64,000 bases of DNA. Source: Allomyces arbusculus (taxonomy: Eukaryota; Blastocladiomycota; Blastocladiomycetes; Blastocladiales; Blastocladiaceae). Both the position numbers and the translations under genes were made by a program. Below the pieces are notes generated by a model. It was not told where the DNA came from. It worked only from the letters and a program-made list of their open reading frames with translations, and searched no databases. Position 1 is the stretch's first letter. Each line of letters starts with the position of its first letter. Where the stretch lies: positions 1-64,000 of the forward strand of contig JADHYV010000090.1 in the NCBI GenBank assembly GCA_027604705.1. The letters run 5' to 3'. This document shows positions 45,367 to 55,149 of the stretch, one piece after another.

Positions 45367-46605
45367 ATGGACGCCCGCGCGCCTCCACCCTCCGCTGCGC
45401 CGCCCGCACCGACCCCCGCCGCAGCTGCCGTTTGCTCGCCATGCAACCCGTCGCTGTTCCCGTCCGAGCTCCCGCCATGGCACGCCGTTGCCGTGCCGCC
45501 GCCGTTCCCTCTCGCCGTCCCCGCCCCCGTGCCCGCGCCCGCGCCATGCACCGCCGATGTGAGTGCCGCCGCGTCCAGGAGTCCCGCGCGTGCCGCCACC
45601 ACCGCCAGCCCGACCGTCGCCGCGATCCTGCATGCCTCCACCACTACCATCACGACCGCGCCCGCGTCCTCGCCGTCCACATCGATCCCGCCGCCAACCA
45701 TCTTCACGTCGGCGCCCATCCCGATCGTCCCGGCGCCACTCATCCCCGTGCCCATCCTGCCCGCGCAATCACCCGTCCCCGACATTTCATCGCGCACGCG
45801 GTCCCGCTCGCCCTCTACTGCCGCCGCCGCATCTTCGTCCTCCTCGCCACCCGCGGCCAAGCGCGCCAAACTGTCCTCCACGTCCACGCAGAAACCGTCC
45901 CCCGCGGAACTCGCCGAGAAACGGAAAGCGCAGAACCGTGCTGCGCAACGCGCGTTCCGCGAGCGCCGCGACCGGTACATGCGCGACCTCGAGGCGCACA
46001 AGGCCGCGCTCGAGGAACGCGCGATCGCGCGCGACGCGGAAATTGCGCACTTGCAGCACCAGGTCCTCGCATTGCAGAATGAGAACGCGTATTTGAGGGC
46101 ACTGTTGCGGCCCGTGGGGGCACCGCCCGGACCGCCGCCGGGACATGTGGTCGTGCCGGTGGTCGCGGGACCGCACCCGAGCGGACCGCACCCGAGCGGA
46201 CCGCACGTGCCGCCGCAGGTCGTGACGCCGACGCACGCGTGCGCGATGTGTGTGACCGGCGCGCCGCCGGGGGCCGGACACCATCATGCGGTCGTCGGTG
46301 GGTGTGCGGCGTACAATGCGGGACGGCCGCCGGGACCGGGCGAAGAGGAGACCAAGGTAGACGTGGGGCAGGAGGAGCAGCCGTCACAACCGCATCCGCC
46401 GTCGGAACGAGGCCGGGGTGCAGAGGAGCAGGCCGAGGAGTGCGCGCACGTGGGGCCGCAGCCGGCACTCCCCCCCGAGGTCGATATCGAAGTCGAGCCC
46501 GACCAGCCTGTGGCGGCCGTGGAGGAGCGTCGTGGTTGCCAAGAAATGGGTTGTGTTGAGGCCGTTTGTGCCGGTGACGGCTGGCACAATGATCAAGTCG
46601 TGTAG
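45367..46605 (+). CDS. Pap1/Yap1-type bZIP transcription factor (copy 1)
   Basis: A 412-residue protein. Start MDARAPPPSA was chosen from several in-frame options because conserved text follows it. An N-terminal motif, LFPSELPPWHA (30-40), is shared with the bZIP protein at 49076. A Pro/Ala/Ser/Thr-rich region runs to about 180. The basic region KRKAQNRAAQRAFRERRDRY (from about 187) has the N-x-x-A-Q-x-x-F-R signature of the fungal Pap1/Yap1 class, and a leucine zipper continues to about 250. The C-terminal part is Pro/Gly-rich with GPHPSGPHPSGPH repeats and scattered cysteines (HACAMC; CQEMGCVEAVC). These could act as a redox-sensitive domain as in Yap1, but the spacing is not that of known cysteine-rich domains. 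Probable role: stress-responsive nuclear regulator. No intron is evident. Confidence 0.82.
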   Translation: MDARAPPPSAAPPAPTPAAAAVCSPCNPSLFPSELPPWHAVAVPPPFPLAVPAPVPAPAPCTADVSAAASRSPARAATTASPTVAAILHASTTTITTAPASSPSTSIPPPTIFTSAPIPIVPAPLIPVPILPAQSPVPDISSRTRSRSPSTAAAASSSSSPPAAKRAKLSSTSTQKPSPAELAEKRKAQNRAAQRAFRERRDRYMRDLEAHKAALEERAIARDAEIAHLQHQVLALQNENAYLRALLRPVGAPPGPPPGHVVVPVVAGPHPSGPHPSGPHVPPQVVTPTHACAMCVTGAPPGAGHHHAVVGGCAAYNAGRPPGPGEEETKVDVGQEEQPSQPHPPSERGRGAEEQAEECAHVGPQPALPPEVDIEVEPDQPVAAVEERRGCQEMGCVEAVCAGDGWHNDQVV

Positions 46606-46931
46606 CCCAAGGCCAGGCCCCGCGTGCCGCAGTCTTTATTTATTTTGGGCGCGCGGGTCTTGTCCACCATGCCGCGGTCTGCAGGGTCCGCGAGCATGAC
46701 GGTCTGGCGTTGGCGGGCTCCCGCGGCGCCGCCCTGCTCGTCGGCACTGGGATAGCGAGTAGCTGTCGTGCTTTGCATCGCGTTTTGTGGTGGCGGAAAT
46801 GAATTCGTTTGTCTCTCTTGACGGTCAGTTGCGCTGGCCAGTCCCACGTAAATGGCAAGCCCTCCTCCCCGAGATCGGCTCGGGTTCTCTTGATCGGCCG
46901 GGTGTTCGAGGCTCGTCGACCGCACACCAAA
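46606..46931. promoter_or_regulatory. Spacer, bZIP 1 / methyltransferase
   Basis: 326 bp between tandem plus-strand genes. TTTATTTATTTT at 46634-46645, just after the bZIP stop, may belong to its 3' end. No gene is seen. Confidence 0.35.
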
Positions 46932-48210
46932 ATGACCACGGCCACCACGCTGACCGCAGCCAAGCACCAGCTGCTCGACTTGCTGCACGCGCTCGGTGAC
47001 CGCGAGCGGTGCCAGGACCTGCTCGCTTTTGCCGCCGACGTGGCTGAATACATGTCGGTCGACCACTTCCAGCGTCCAGCAACCATCACCAAGTGCCACA
47101 ACCTGACCACCCGCCCGAATTGCCGCCGTTAGTACCAACCTATATGGCCACGCCGACGAGGATGACGGCGACAACGACAAGGACGATGGCATGACCGACT
47201 TTGTTCTGCCGACGCTCGACGACATGGAGAACCGTGCGGCGGCGCGCGAGGAACTGGCCATGATCGCGGCCGATTTGCGCGAATCGGTGCCCGTCGTCAC
47301 GGCGGTCCTCAACTCGGAGGCGGTCATGTACCCGGCCGAGCGCGACGGCGTGCAGGCGAACATGGTGCATGCGGCGCTTGGTCCTGTTGCTGTCTTGATT
47401 CAGTGTCAAACTGACACAGTGTCGCCGCCCAGGACCAAATGAGCGACCTGACGAGCAAGAACACCGTGCACGTCGATGCGTTCCTCTACGACGACGCAAC
47501 CGTCGACGACCTGTGTGACGAGGGCCAGCTTGCGCGGTACCATTGTACGGCGTGCGGCACGGCCAAGCACGTTGAGCCGCTGAGTGCGTATTGATTACGG
47601 TTGCTCCCTTGCTTCGGTCAGTCATGCTGACGAGAGCCGTTCTTGCATAGATTTCATTTCGCACTCGCTGTCGGTTGACAACGCCGAGGGTCTCTTCTCG
47701 CGATACTTCAAGTCGACGACGCTCCCGATCCTCGATATTGGCTCGCGCACGGGCGCGCTGCTCTACGCGGCCGCACACTTCACATCCTCGCCCGCGATTA
47801 CCGGCATCGAGCTGAACAAGGACTGGGCCGAACTGTCACAGACCATGGTGAAGCGGTACGCCCTGGCCGACCGTATTTCCGTGCTTGCGGGGGACGTGCG
47901 CACGTTCCCCACCGCCGTTGAATCGGCGACGGGGATCATTGTCATGAACAACGTCTTCGAGTATTTTGCCGATACCAAGGAACAGCGCGCGATCTGGACG
48001 TGGTTGTTGCGACACTGGCGCGCAATGTGGATCGTGACGGTGCCAGCGCTCGAGTCGCAGTGGCGTGCGTGCCAGCTCGACACGGTCGAGCCGGCGCTCG
48101 TCAAGACGTTCCAGGCGCGGTACGTGTTGGCGCGCACGCACATGGCCGTCGACGGCGAGTTTGAGGTGAGCATGTATCGCCGGCGCGATGATGATGCCGG
48201 CCAAGAATGA
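46932..48210 (+). CDS. Class I SAM-dependent methyltransferase, uncharacterised
   Basis: Exons are 46932-47092, 47133-47364, 47433-47583 and 47651-48210; introns are 40, 68 and 67 nt, and the product is 367 residues. The first intron is unusually short and the least certain. The N-terminus is helical. A small Cys motif YHCTACGTAKHVEPL at the end of exon 3 may bind zinc. The Rossmann methyltransferase domain follows in exon 4: motif I LPILDIGSRTGALLYAAA, acidic strand end GIELNKDWAEL, ADRISVLAGDVRT, and motif IV IIVMNNVFEYF, then WIVTVPALESQW. NNVF in motif IV is not the NPPY of N6-adenine enzymes. The substrate is unknown. The gene sits between the two bZIP genes in the same orientation, with separate spacers, so not an operon. 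Confidence 0.75.
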
Positions 48211-49075
48211 GCGATTTTTGTTGGGTGTTGATAGAAGTCGGATCGATGGACGCGTTTGGCGCGTCCCTTCCGGAGTTCAAGGGGACTGGTTGATCAACCG
48301 TGATGCCACTGCTGCAACCGCGGACCTGGGCACCACAAGCGCGCGAGGGCTCGTCATCGTCGTGCCGGACAGGAACACCAAGCGCGAGCGAGGCGGGGGT
48401 GGCGGCCTGAGGTTCATGACGGGTTCGCGCGCGACCATGCCGAGGAGCGAGGCGTGTCCAAAAGTAGGGCTGCAGTCTTTGTCAGCCGTTGGCGCCGCGT
48501 TCTTGACCGACACGTCGACGCGGGCGGGCGTGGAGATGCGCGCGCGCACATAGTTGGCATGTCCGGGGCCCCTCACGCGAAAAACAGGAGGAGGAAGGTC
48601 GCAGCTCGGGTGGTGTTGGCCCTCGCCGTCGATAGGCGAACGGGCGCAACGATGAGCTGCGCGCGCCTCGCCCGCGCGCACAAGTGCCAAGCGCGCCACG
48701 TTGAGTCGACCTGGGCGGGCGCCGCGCGTTGCACCGGCGTCGGGGGAGGTCGCCGTGGATGCGCGGGCGGGCGTTGTTGATGATGATGATGGTGGGTGTG
48801 GTTTGTGGTTGATGCGCAAGGTCAGCCAAGGTGGTGGCGGTGGTGCTGGTGCTGAGGTGCCGTGTTGGCCCCTTGTTCTTTCCGCTCGCTTGTGTTCGGC
48901 CCTCTTCAGTCGCGCTTCCCCCTCACGTTCGCCAGCGACCACCACCACCGCCGCGGCTCTCTCTCCACTTCGCGCTCGTCGACGTCGACCCCGCGCTCCC
49001 GTCCCGCCCACCGCCCGCAAACGCGCGCAACTCCCCGCATTCGCACCGTGACCCCTCGCCGCCATCACCACCACC
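48211..49075. promoter_or_regulatory. 865-bp region upstream of bZIP gene 2
   Basis: No gene is called here. A long minus-strand frame (48277-49446) is open but runs antisense into the bZIP coding region and is Arg/Ala/Pro-rich, which is expected from GC-rich codon bias. GATGATGATGATGG near 48779 is a short simple repeat. Should hold the bZIP 2 promoter and leader. Confidence 0.4.
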
Positions 49076-49680
49076 ATGGAGGGCCAGCCGTCGAACCTGA
49101 CGCTCGTCGACCTCTTCCCGTCCGAGCTATTGCCGTGGCACGCGGCCCCCGCCGCCCCACCCCCGCACGCGACGCCGTCGCCCGCGACCCCCGCCTCCAA
49201 CGCTGCTCCCGCCCCCACCATCAAACCCGAACCGACGCCCGCGCCCGCGTCCGCCTCGTCGGCTTCGGCCTCGGCTGCCGACGACGCAGCGAGTAAGAAG
49301 CGTGCCGGCCGCAAACCGACCTCGGCCGAGCCGTCTGATAAGCGCAAGGCGCAGAACCGGGCCGCGCAGCGCGCGTTCCGCGAACGGAAAGAGCGGTACA
49401 TCAAGCAGCTCGAGGCGCGCGTCAAGGAACTCGAGGATTTGACCAAAGTCTCGGACGCAACCTCGTTGCAGCTCGAAAACGCACAACTCCGCGCGCTCGT
49501 GCAGAAGCTCGAGGCCGAGAATTATTACCGTACGTCCTTTGCTGGTTTGGATTTGCGTGAATGCCGGTACAGAGCAGTGGACTGATGCGACGCGATTCTG
49601 CCTGGCCAATAGTGAAGGGCCTCGGGTTCGCTGCCGCAGCCGCCGCGTCGCAGGGCGCCGCGCCGTTTGGCAATCCGTTC

Positions 49681-49718
<38 letters not shown>

Positions 49719-50850
49719 ACTGCAGCAGCTGCAGCTCCTGCAACTGCAACAACAACAGCAACAGCAACAACAAGCGGCTGCCGCATCGGCACTCAACTCG
49801 CCCGCCCTCCTCAACTCGGTTAACATCTTTGCGCCTGGTAACCCGGCCGCCGACCCGGTCCTCACGGGCCTCCCGCTGCTCAACGGGTTCAACACCAATC
49901 CCGCGTCGGCGCTACCCATGTCAGCGCTGCTCGGCGGCGCGCCGATGCTGCCACATCAGATCCTGCAGGGCCCAAATGCCGCCAACCTTACGTCGCCCGG
50001 CGCGTCCGGATCCAACTCGGTCACGCCGCCACCGGCATCGCTCTTCCCGCCTGACGTGAACGCGGCGCTTGGTGGTAACAACGCGGCCGCGGCGGCCGCG
50101 CTCGCGGCTTCGCCCTTCTCGTACCTCGACGAGACGCACCTCGCGTCGTTCCTCGACATGTCGGCGTCACTTGGGCTCGCGCCGCCCTCTGGTGCCGCCG
50201 GCGGGAGCTCGAGTGGGAGTTCCAGCGCAGCCCCCGCGGCCGCGCCCATGTCGCTTCCGGGGCTCACGCCCAACTTTGATTTCGCGCAGCTCATGGGGGA
50301 CGCGGCGGCGCTGCCTAACATGCCGACCACCTCGGCGGCCCCGGCGATGCGTGCCTCGCCCGACGACCTCGACGCGACCATGGACCTGCTCATCAACGCC
50401 GACGCGTTCCTGTCGTTTGCGACGACCGACACCCCAACGGCCGCAACCCCGGCGCCCGCACCGGCACCGCCCGTGGCCAATGGCAACGAGGGCGACTGCC
50501 CGCTCCTCTCGACCGCCGCGGAATCCGCGCAGTGTCCCGCATCGGCGCTGCGTGAAAAGCAGCGTGCGCGGTTGTATGCGTACCTGGTCCCGCGCGACTC
50601 GGACTCGCCGGCGACCGCGCAGTGGAAGCGCACGGTCTCGACGTACCTCGGCGACCGGTTGATTGATGTAGACGAGCTGTGCGAGATGATGACGATGCAG
50701 GCGACGTGCGACGAGAAGAAGCGGTTTATCTTCCAGCATGTCCAGCGGCGGCATCTCGAGCAGCAGAGGAGGGCGGCTGGTGACGAGGCAATGGACACGC
50801 GCGACGGGTTGGAGCAGGTGATGGTCAAGCGCGAGACGGTGGATGCGTGA
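49076..50850 (+). CDS. Pap1/Yap1-type bZIP transcription factor (copy 2)
   Basis: Exon 1 is 49076-49529 and exon 2 is 49613-50850. The 83-nt intron (GTACGT...ATAG, phase 1) lies just after the zipper; the product is 563 residues. The N-terminal motif LFPSELLPWHA (13-23) matches the bZIP protein at 45367. The basic region KRKAQNRAAQRAFRERKERY (from about 91) carries the Pap1/Yap1 signature, with a zipper to about 150. A polyglutamine tract follows. The last 150 residues resemble the Pap1/Yap1 C-terminal region, with cysteines in CPLLS, AQCPAS and ELCEMMTMQATCDEKKRF. The closely spaced ELC...ATC pair recalls the c-CRD that senses peroxide by disulphide formation and blocks nuclear export. Probable role: oxidative or xenobiotic stress response. 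Confidence 0.88.
49681..49773 (+). repeat. Polyglutamine (CAG/CAA) tract in bZIP 2
   Basis: A 93-bp run of mixed CAG and CAA codons interrupted by a few CTG/CTC leucine codons encodes a Gln-rich block soon after the intron. CAA interruptions would limit slippage. Gln-rich blocks are common in activation domains. Confidence 0.9.
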
Positions 50851-51156
50851 TGATGGGTTGGCGAGCTTTGTCTCTTAGTTCTTGCGTTTTTTTCTTTCCT
50901 GTTGTCCGTGCCAAAATCCAACACCCGTGTGCTTCTGACCAGACAAGGGTTCGTGGAAAGAGCAGGATCACGCGACGCGAGAGAGCAAGACGCGACTTGC
51001 CAGCAGCAAGAGCAAGCAACAGGAAACGGCAGCGAAGGAACATAAAAAGTCCAAATCTAATGTTGGCCAAGGGCAAAACAACCGCCAAAAATGTGCTTCA
51101 CAACACCGAGTGGGTTCACCAAAACGATACAAAATCCCAGCCGCGGTCACGGCCGT
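50851..51156. terminator. Convergent 3' spacer, bZIP 2 / membrane SH3 gene
   Basis: 306 bp between convergent stop codons. No gene or clear polyadenylation signal is visible on either strand. Confidence 0.35.
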
Positions 51157-54100
51157 TTACATGCGCAGCTGTCGCAGCATTTCCTCCTCTTGGTTCAGCA
51201 TGTTCTCAAGCCGGTCCAAATCACTCAGCGTCGACAGCGGCCGCATATCCGTCGTCGCCGTCGTCACTGACGGCGGTGCCGGCGGCATTGGCGGCCGCTG
51301 CATCTGCTGTGCCTGTGTGAGCCGCGACGCAGAGCTGGCTGGTCCCGCAGGACTGCTCGACAAAACCGACGACGCTGCTGGTGCGGGTGCTGCTGCGACC
51401 GCTGCCGGTGGCTCGGGCGACGCGCGCGGCGTCCCACTCTGAGCCGACGACGACAATCCTGGCGAGGGTGTCGGCCGCGGCACAGGCGACGGTGCCTTGG
51501 AATTCATATTGTAGCTGTTGAGCAACGTGTTCGCGAGCGTATCCGGATCGACATCGTCGTCTGCGTCCTCGAGGACGTCAAGCAAGGCCGAGAATGAGAA
51601 CCGATTATTCTTGGCCTGGTCGCTCGGCATTTCGTCGGCCTCGTTCTCGTCGGTTGCGGCGACCGAGGACCCGACGTCGGACCCACCGCCATCACGACTC
51701 GCGCGGTGCATTTTCTCCAACTCAATCTGCTTCATGATCGACTGCCGCGCCTTGGGCGTGCGCGCCGTCAAGTCTTGCGGATCGAGGTGCAGGTCTGCGA
51801 GGAGACCGGGTTCTTGCCCGGACGCGGCGATGCGCGCGAGCACTTCCATGAGCGTTGTGATGTCGACTTTCGCGTCGGTCACCGGGTCGGACGGCGCGGT
51901 GCTGGCTGTCGCCGACATGGCCGGTTTCGCGGGCGTCGCGGACGAGGACGGCTCGGCAGCACGTGCTGCGGATGGCGCAGGGTCGTCGTCGTCGGACTCG
52001 CCATCGTCCCCGACAAACACGGTATCACGCGCGACTTGCCGCGCGGCCGAGACCGACACGCGCGAGTGGTCGATGTTGCGCGCGAGCGAAGGGGCCGATG
52101 CAGCGTCTGGTGTGGGGCTGGTCGGCGACTTTGCCGAGACGGGCGACCACGGGCCATTCGTTGACCGTTCCGAGACCTCGGTGATGGGCGTAAGCGGGCC
52201 GGGGCGCGGCGCGTACTGCGTCTGCTGCTGCTGAGGTGGTGCGGGCGGCGCGTACTGCTGCTGTTGCTGCTGCGCCTGTTGCTGCTGCTGTTGCTGCCGT
52301 TGCCGCTGCTGCGCCTCCTCCTCGGCCGCGGCCGCTGCAGCCACGCGCTTCAGTTCCGCCAACTTGCCCGGATCGCCGTACTGCGACGGCCGGCTCGGGA
52401 CCAAATGCACAGGCGTATCCTTTGGCATCGGCGCCAAAAACGAGATGGGCGCGACACCCACCTGGCCCGTGGCCAAGTTCAACGCAAACGCCCACCCGTC
52501 GTCATAGATTTGCGAGACCGACAGGATATCGCCGAGTGCAAGCTCCAGCTCGTCCTGTAACACGGGCGTATACGGCTTGAGCACGCGATGCTGCTTGGGT
52601 CGGTCGTAGTCAGCCACGGGTGCGGTAGCGGACCCCGCAGCATCGGCCGCGGCCATGGCGGGCATCGCCGGCAGCGTCTTGGCGTTACTCGGGAGCGGCG
52701 GGACCGGGCCGAGCCCGACGCCCGCGAGTTCGGCCTCGTCGAGCGCGAGCGACGCGCGCAGGAGGTCAGCCGTGGGCACGTTCCGGTCGACGATGAGCGA
52801 CGAAATGCGCTTGGTGGCTTTCCGCGACACACCCGAGACTTCACTCGACGCGCCGACCGCCGACCCGGGCGGCGGCGGGAGTGGCAACGTCGGTGACGGC
52901 GGCATCGGCGGCATCTCCGGGCGCGTCGGCGACCGCGGCGCGCCGTTATCGACTGCCCAGAACGCGCCGTACTTGGCCTGCTGCCCAAGTTGGCCGCCCA
53001 CCTGGGACCCGCCGTACGGCGACGTCGGCGACGCGAGTGGACCGGTCTCCGAGAAGGGCGACCGCAGGTTACTTCCCGGTCCCGACCCATAGGGATCTTC
53101 GGCGCCTCCGGGAGACAGGGTGCCGGACCGGCTCCCACTCGCGCCGCGGTTCAGTGCGGCCTCCTCCTTACGCGCCTTCGCGTGCCGCTGGCTGACGCGG
53201 CGGCGCCACAGGTAGAACGCGACCACGGCGAGGAAAAACACGCCGAACCCGACGCCCAAGATGATGGGGACGAGCGCCGACGCCTTGTTGGACGAATCCG
53301 ATGCGGCAGCGGCCGTGGCCGCATCCGTGGCCGACGGCGCGGTCGCTGCACCGTTGGCGCGGCACAGGTCGGCCGAGGCCGTGCACACGGTCGGGTCACA
53401 GACGCGCGCAAGCGGGATGAACCCACAGGTCGCAATTTCAATTTCGTCCCCACCAATGCACGTGGGCGTAGACCCATTGAAGATTTCCTTGTTGCACGTA
53501 TTGCGCGTCTCGGCCGCGGCTCTTTCGCGGTCGGCCGGAGTCACGTTCGTGCCCGTGGATGGGCACTGCGTTGCGTTCTTGAACGAGTCGATCGTCGACT
53601 CGGCATAGACGTTGCACGTATCCCGACACAGCGGCCGGTAATGGTCCACGTTGGCAAGACATTTCGTGCGCGAGGCCGAGACCAGGTCAATGCACCACAT
53701 GCTGATCAGGTACCGCCGGTAGTAGTGCGTGTAGCCCGGGCACCCGAACCGCGACATGAATTGGTTGGTGTAGGTCGCGTCGACGCCGTTGGGCATGCGC
53801 ATTTCGCGGGTGTTCTGGGTGGAGATTCGCGTGGTCAGTGGCACGGTTCTGAACGCGTGCAGCAAGCGGGAGGTCGAGACACGACAAAACGCACCAGGAA
53901 CACGGCGAAATTGTCCTGGAACACGTCGCTCGCAAGGCGCGTGTCGCTCGCGTTCGACCGCGCCAGCAGGAGCGCCGCTGAGGTTTGGTTGATCGTCAGC
54001 GACATGTCAATATACTGGCCGGCAAGGCCACTATCAGAACGAGAGGTCAGGTCAACTGGCCCGTTATTGCACCACAGGGTGGAGAACACGCGCCGTACGT

Positions 54101-54271
54101 GCAGAACCGGAAATCCTTTTGGATTTGCAGGCAGGTGCCATTGGCCAGCGAGTCGCTCGCAGCGACCACGGCGGCCGGGGCATGCGCGAGCAAAAGGACG
54201 GCCATGGCGAGAACGATGGCCATGGCCGCGGCAAGCGGCGCGGCGCGCCGAGGCGAGCGGGCGGCCGGCAT
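51157..54271 (-). CDS. Single-pass membrane protein with Cys-rich ectodomain and cytoplasmic SH3
   Basis: Exons are 54090-54271, 53895-54030 and 51157-53814; introns are 59 nt (GTGTTC, phase 2) and 80 nt (GTGCGT, phase 0), and the product is 991 residues. A signal peptide (1-38, MAIVLAMAVLLLAHAPAAVV) leads into a Cys-rich, N-glycosylatable ectodomain (40-280; about 14 Cys, for example CPGYTHYYRRYLISMWCIDL and CRDTCNVYAES). A membrane span follows (about 286-309, ALVPIILGVGFGVFFLAVVA) and a basic stop-transfer RRR. The cytoplasmic part has a canonical SH3 domain (about 510-570, LQDELELALGDILSVSQIYD then DGWAFALN and GVAPISFL), polyglutamine, and long Ser/Pro/Ala disorder with short helical segments. 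The layout resembles fungal SH3 membrane proteins such as Fus1 or Sho1, but the large ectodomain does not. Role as a surface sensor or adhesion protein is inference. Exon 1-2 splicing is the least certain part. Confidence 0.82.
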
Positions 54272-55149
54272 CGTGGAAGCGTGCAGGGTTTGTTGAGGGC
54301 CGCGGCGGCACAAAAATTCGCTTGTCTGTGAAGGTCGGAGAGAAGAAGCGGCAAGGGCGTATCGTCAGCATTCTCGTTCTCACACACGTCGGCATCGCAC
54401 ACGTCGCCTGTCCACCACCCACGATATTCACGGCCGGCTAGAGCGAGCGAGGTGCTGTGGCGTCAAGTACGCCGCCAACCGGCAGGGGAATGGGTCCGTG
54501 GCCGCCAAGCAAGCGCACATGGCAGCTTTGCTGCCTGTGGCCACGGCACGGTGGTACAAAGTACAGGCGACTCTCAACGGCATCGTAGCGGCCCCGCCGT
54601 GCCCAGAGCACGCTCCCTGGTGGTTGGACGATCATGTTGCGTGCGGACCTTGTCTGGGCGCCGTCGTGCGTGCTGCGGACGGCGTGGTTGTCGTCTCCTC
54701 GTGGATTGCAGCAAGTTGCAGCGGTGTAATCTCGTCTATCTCGAAAGTCGGCGGCTCGGGCCCAGCAGCGGGTGCAGCGCGTCGTCGCGAGCACGCTGCA
54801 GCGGGTGCGGGCAGCGGCAGGTCTTGTTTGCGTGGGTGGTGTTGGATGAATGTCGTTGGCGTCAGCGATGGTGGAGAAAGCAGCAAATCCGTTTTGTGGC
54901 TGGACCGTCGTGCACAGGCACCGGCCCTTTCATGACTTTTTTTGCCTCGTGGCTGACGACGACCGCGACGACGACCGCAACGACGAAGTCGTTGGCCTTC
55001 ATCTCTTTCTGGCTCTTGGCGGAAAGAAGTATTATGTACAATCGTGACATTGTCATTGATGCTCGCTTTTAATCCCGCCCCTAAAGCTGAGACAACAGGT
55101 CCAGCACCGGGCCCATGCGTCCTCTGTATACGCGTCTCGGCGCGACTTC
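54272..55149. promoter_or_regulatory. Spacer, Caprin-like / membrane SH3 gene
   Basis: 878 bp between tandem minus-strand genes. Short frames on both strands lack conserved text. It holds the SH3-gene promoter (right of 54271) and the 3' region of the Caprin-like gene. Confidence 0.4.

Noticed and set aside
48277-49446. A 389-codon open frame on the minus strand overlapping bZIP 2
   Set aside because: The part resembling a basic region is the reverse complement of the bZIP basic region; the rest is low-complexity. No homologue recognisable.
52990-54441. A 483-codon open frame on the plus strand
   Set aside because: Antisense to the membrane SH3 gene, crossing both of its introns; Arg/Gly/Ala-rich with no domain.
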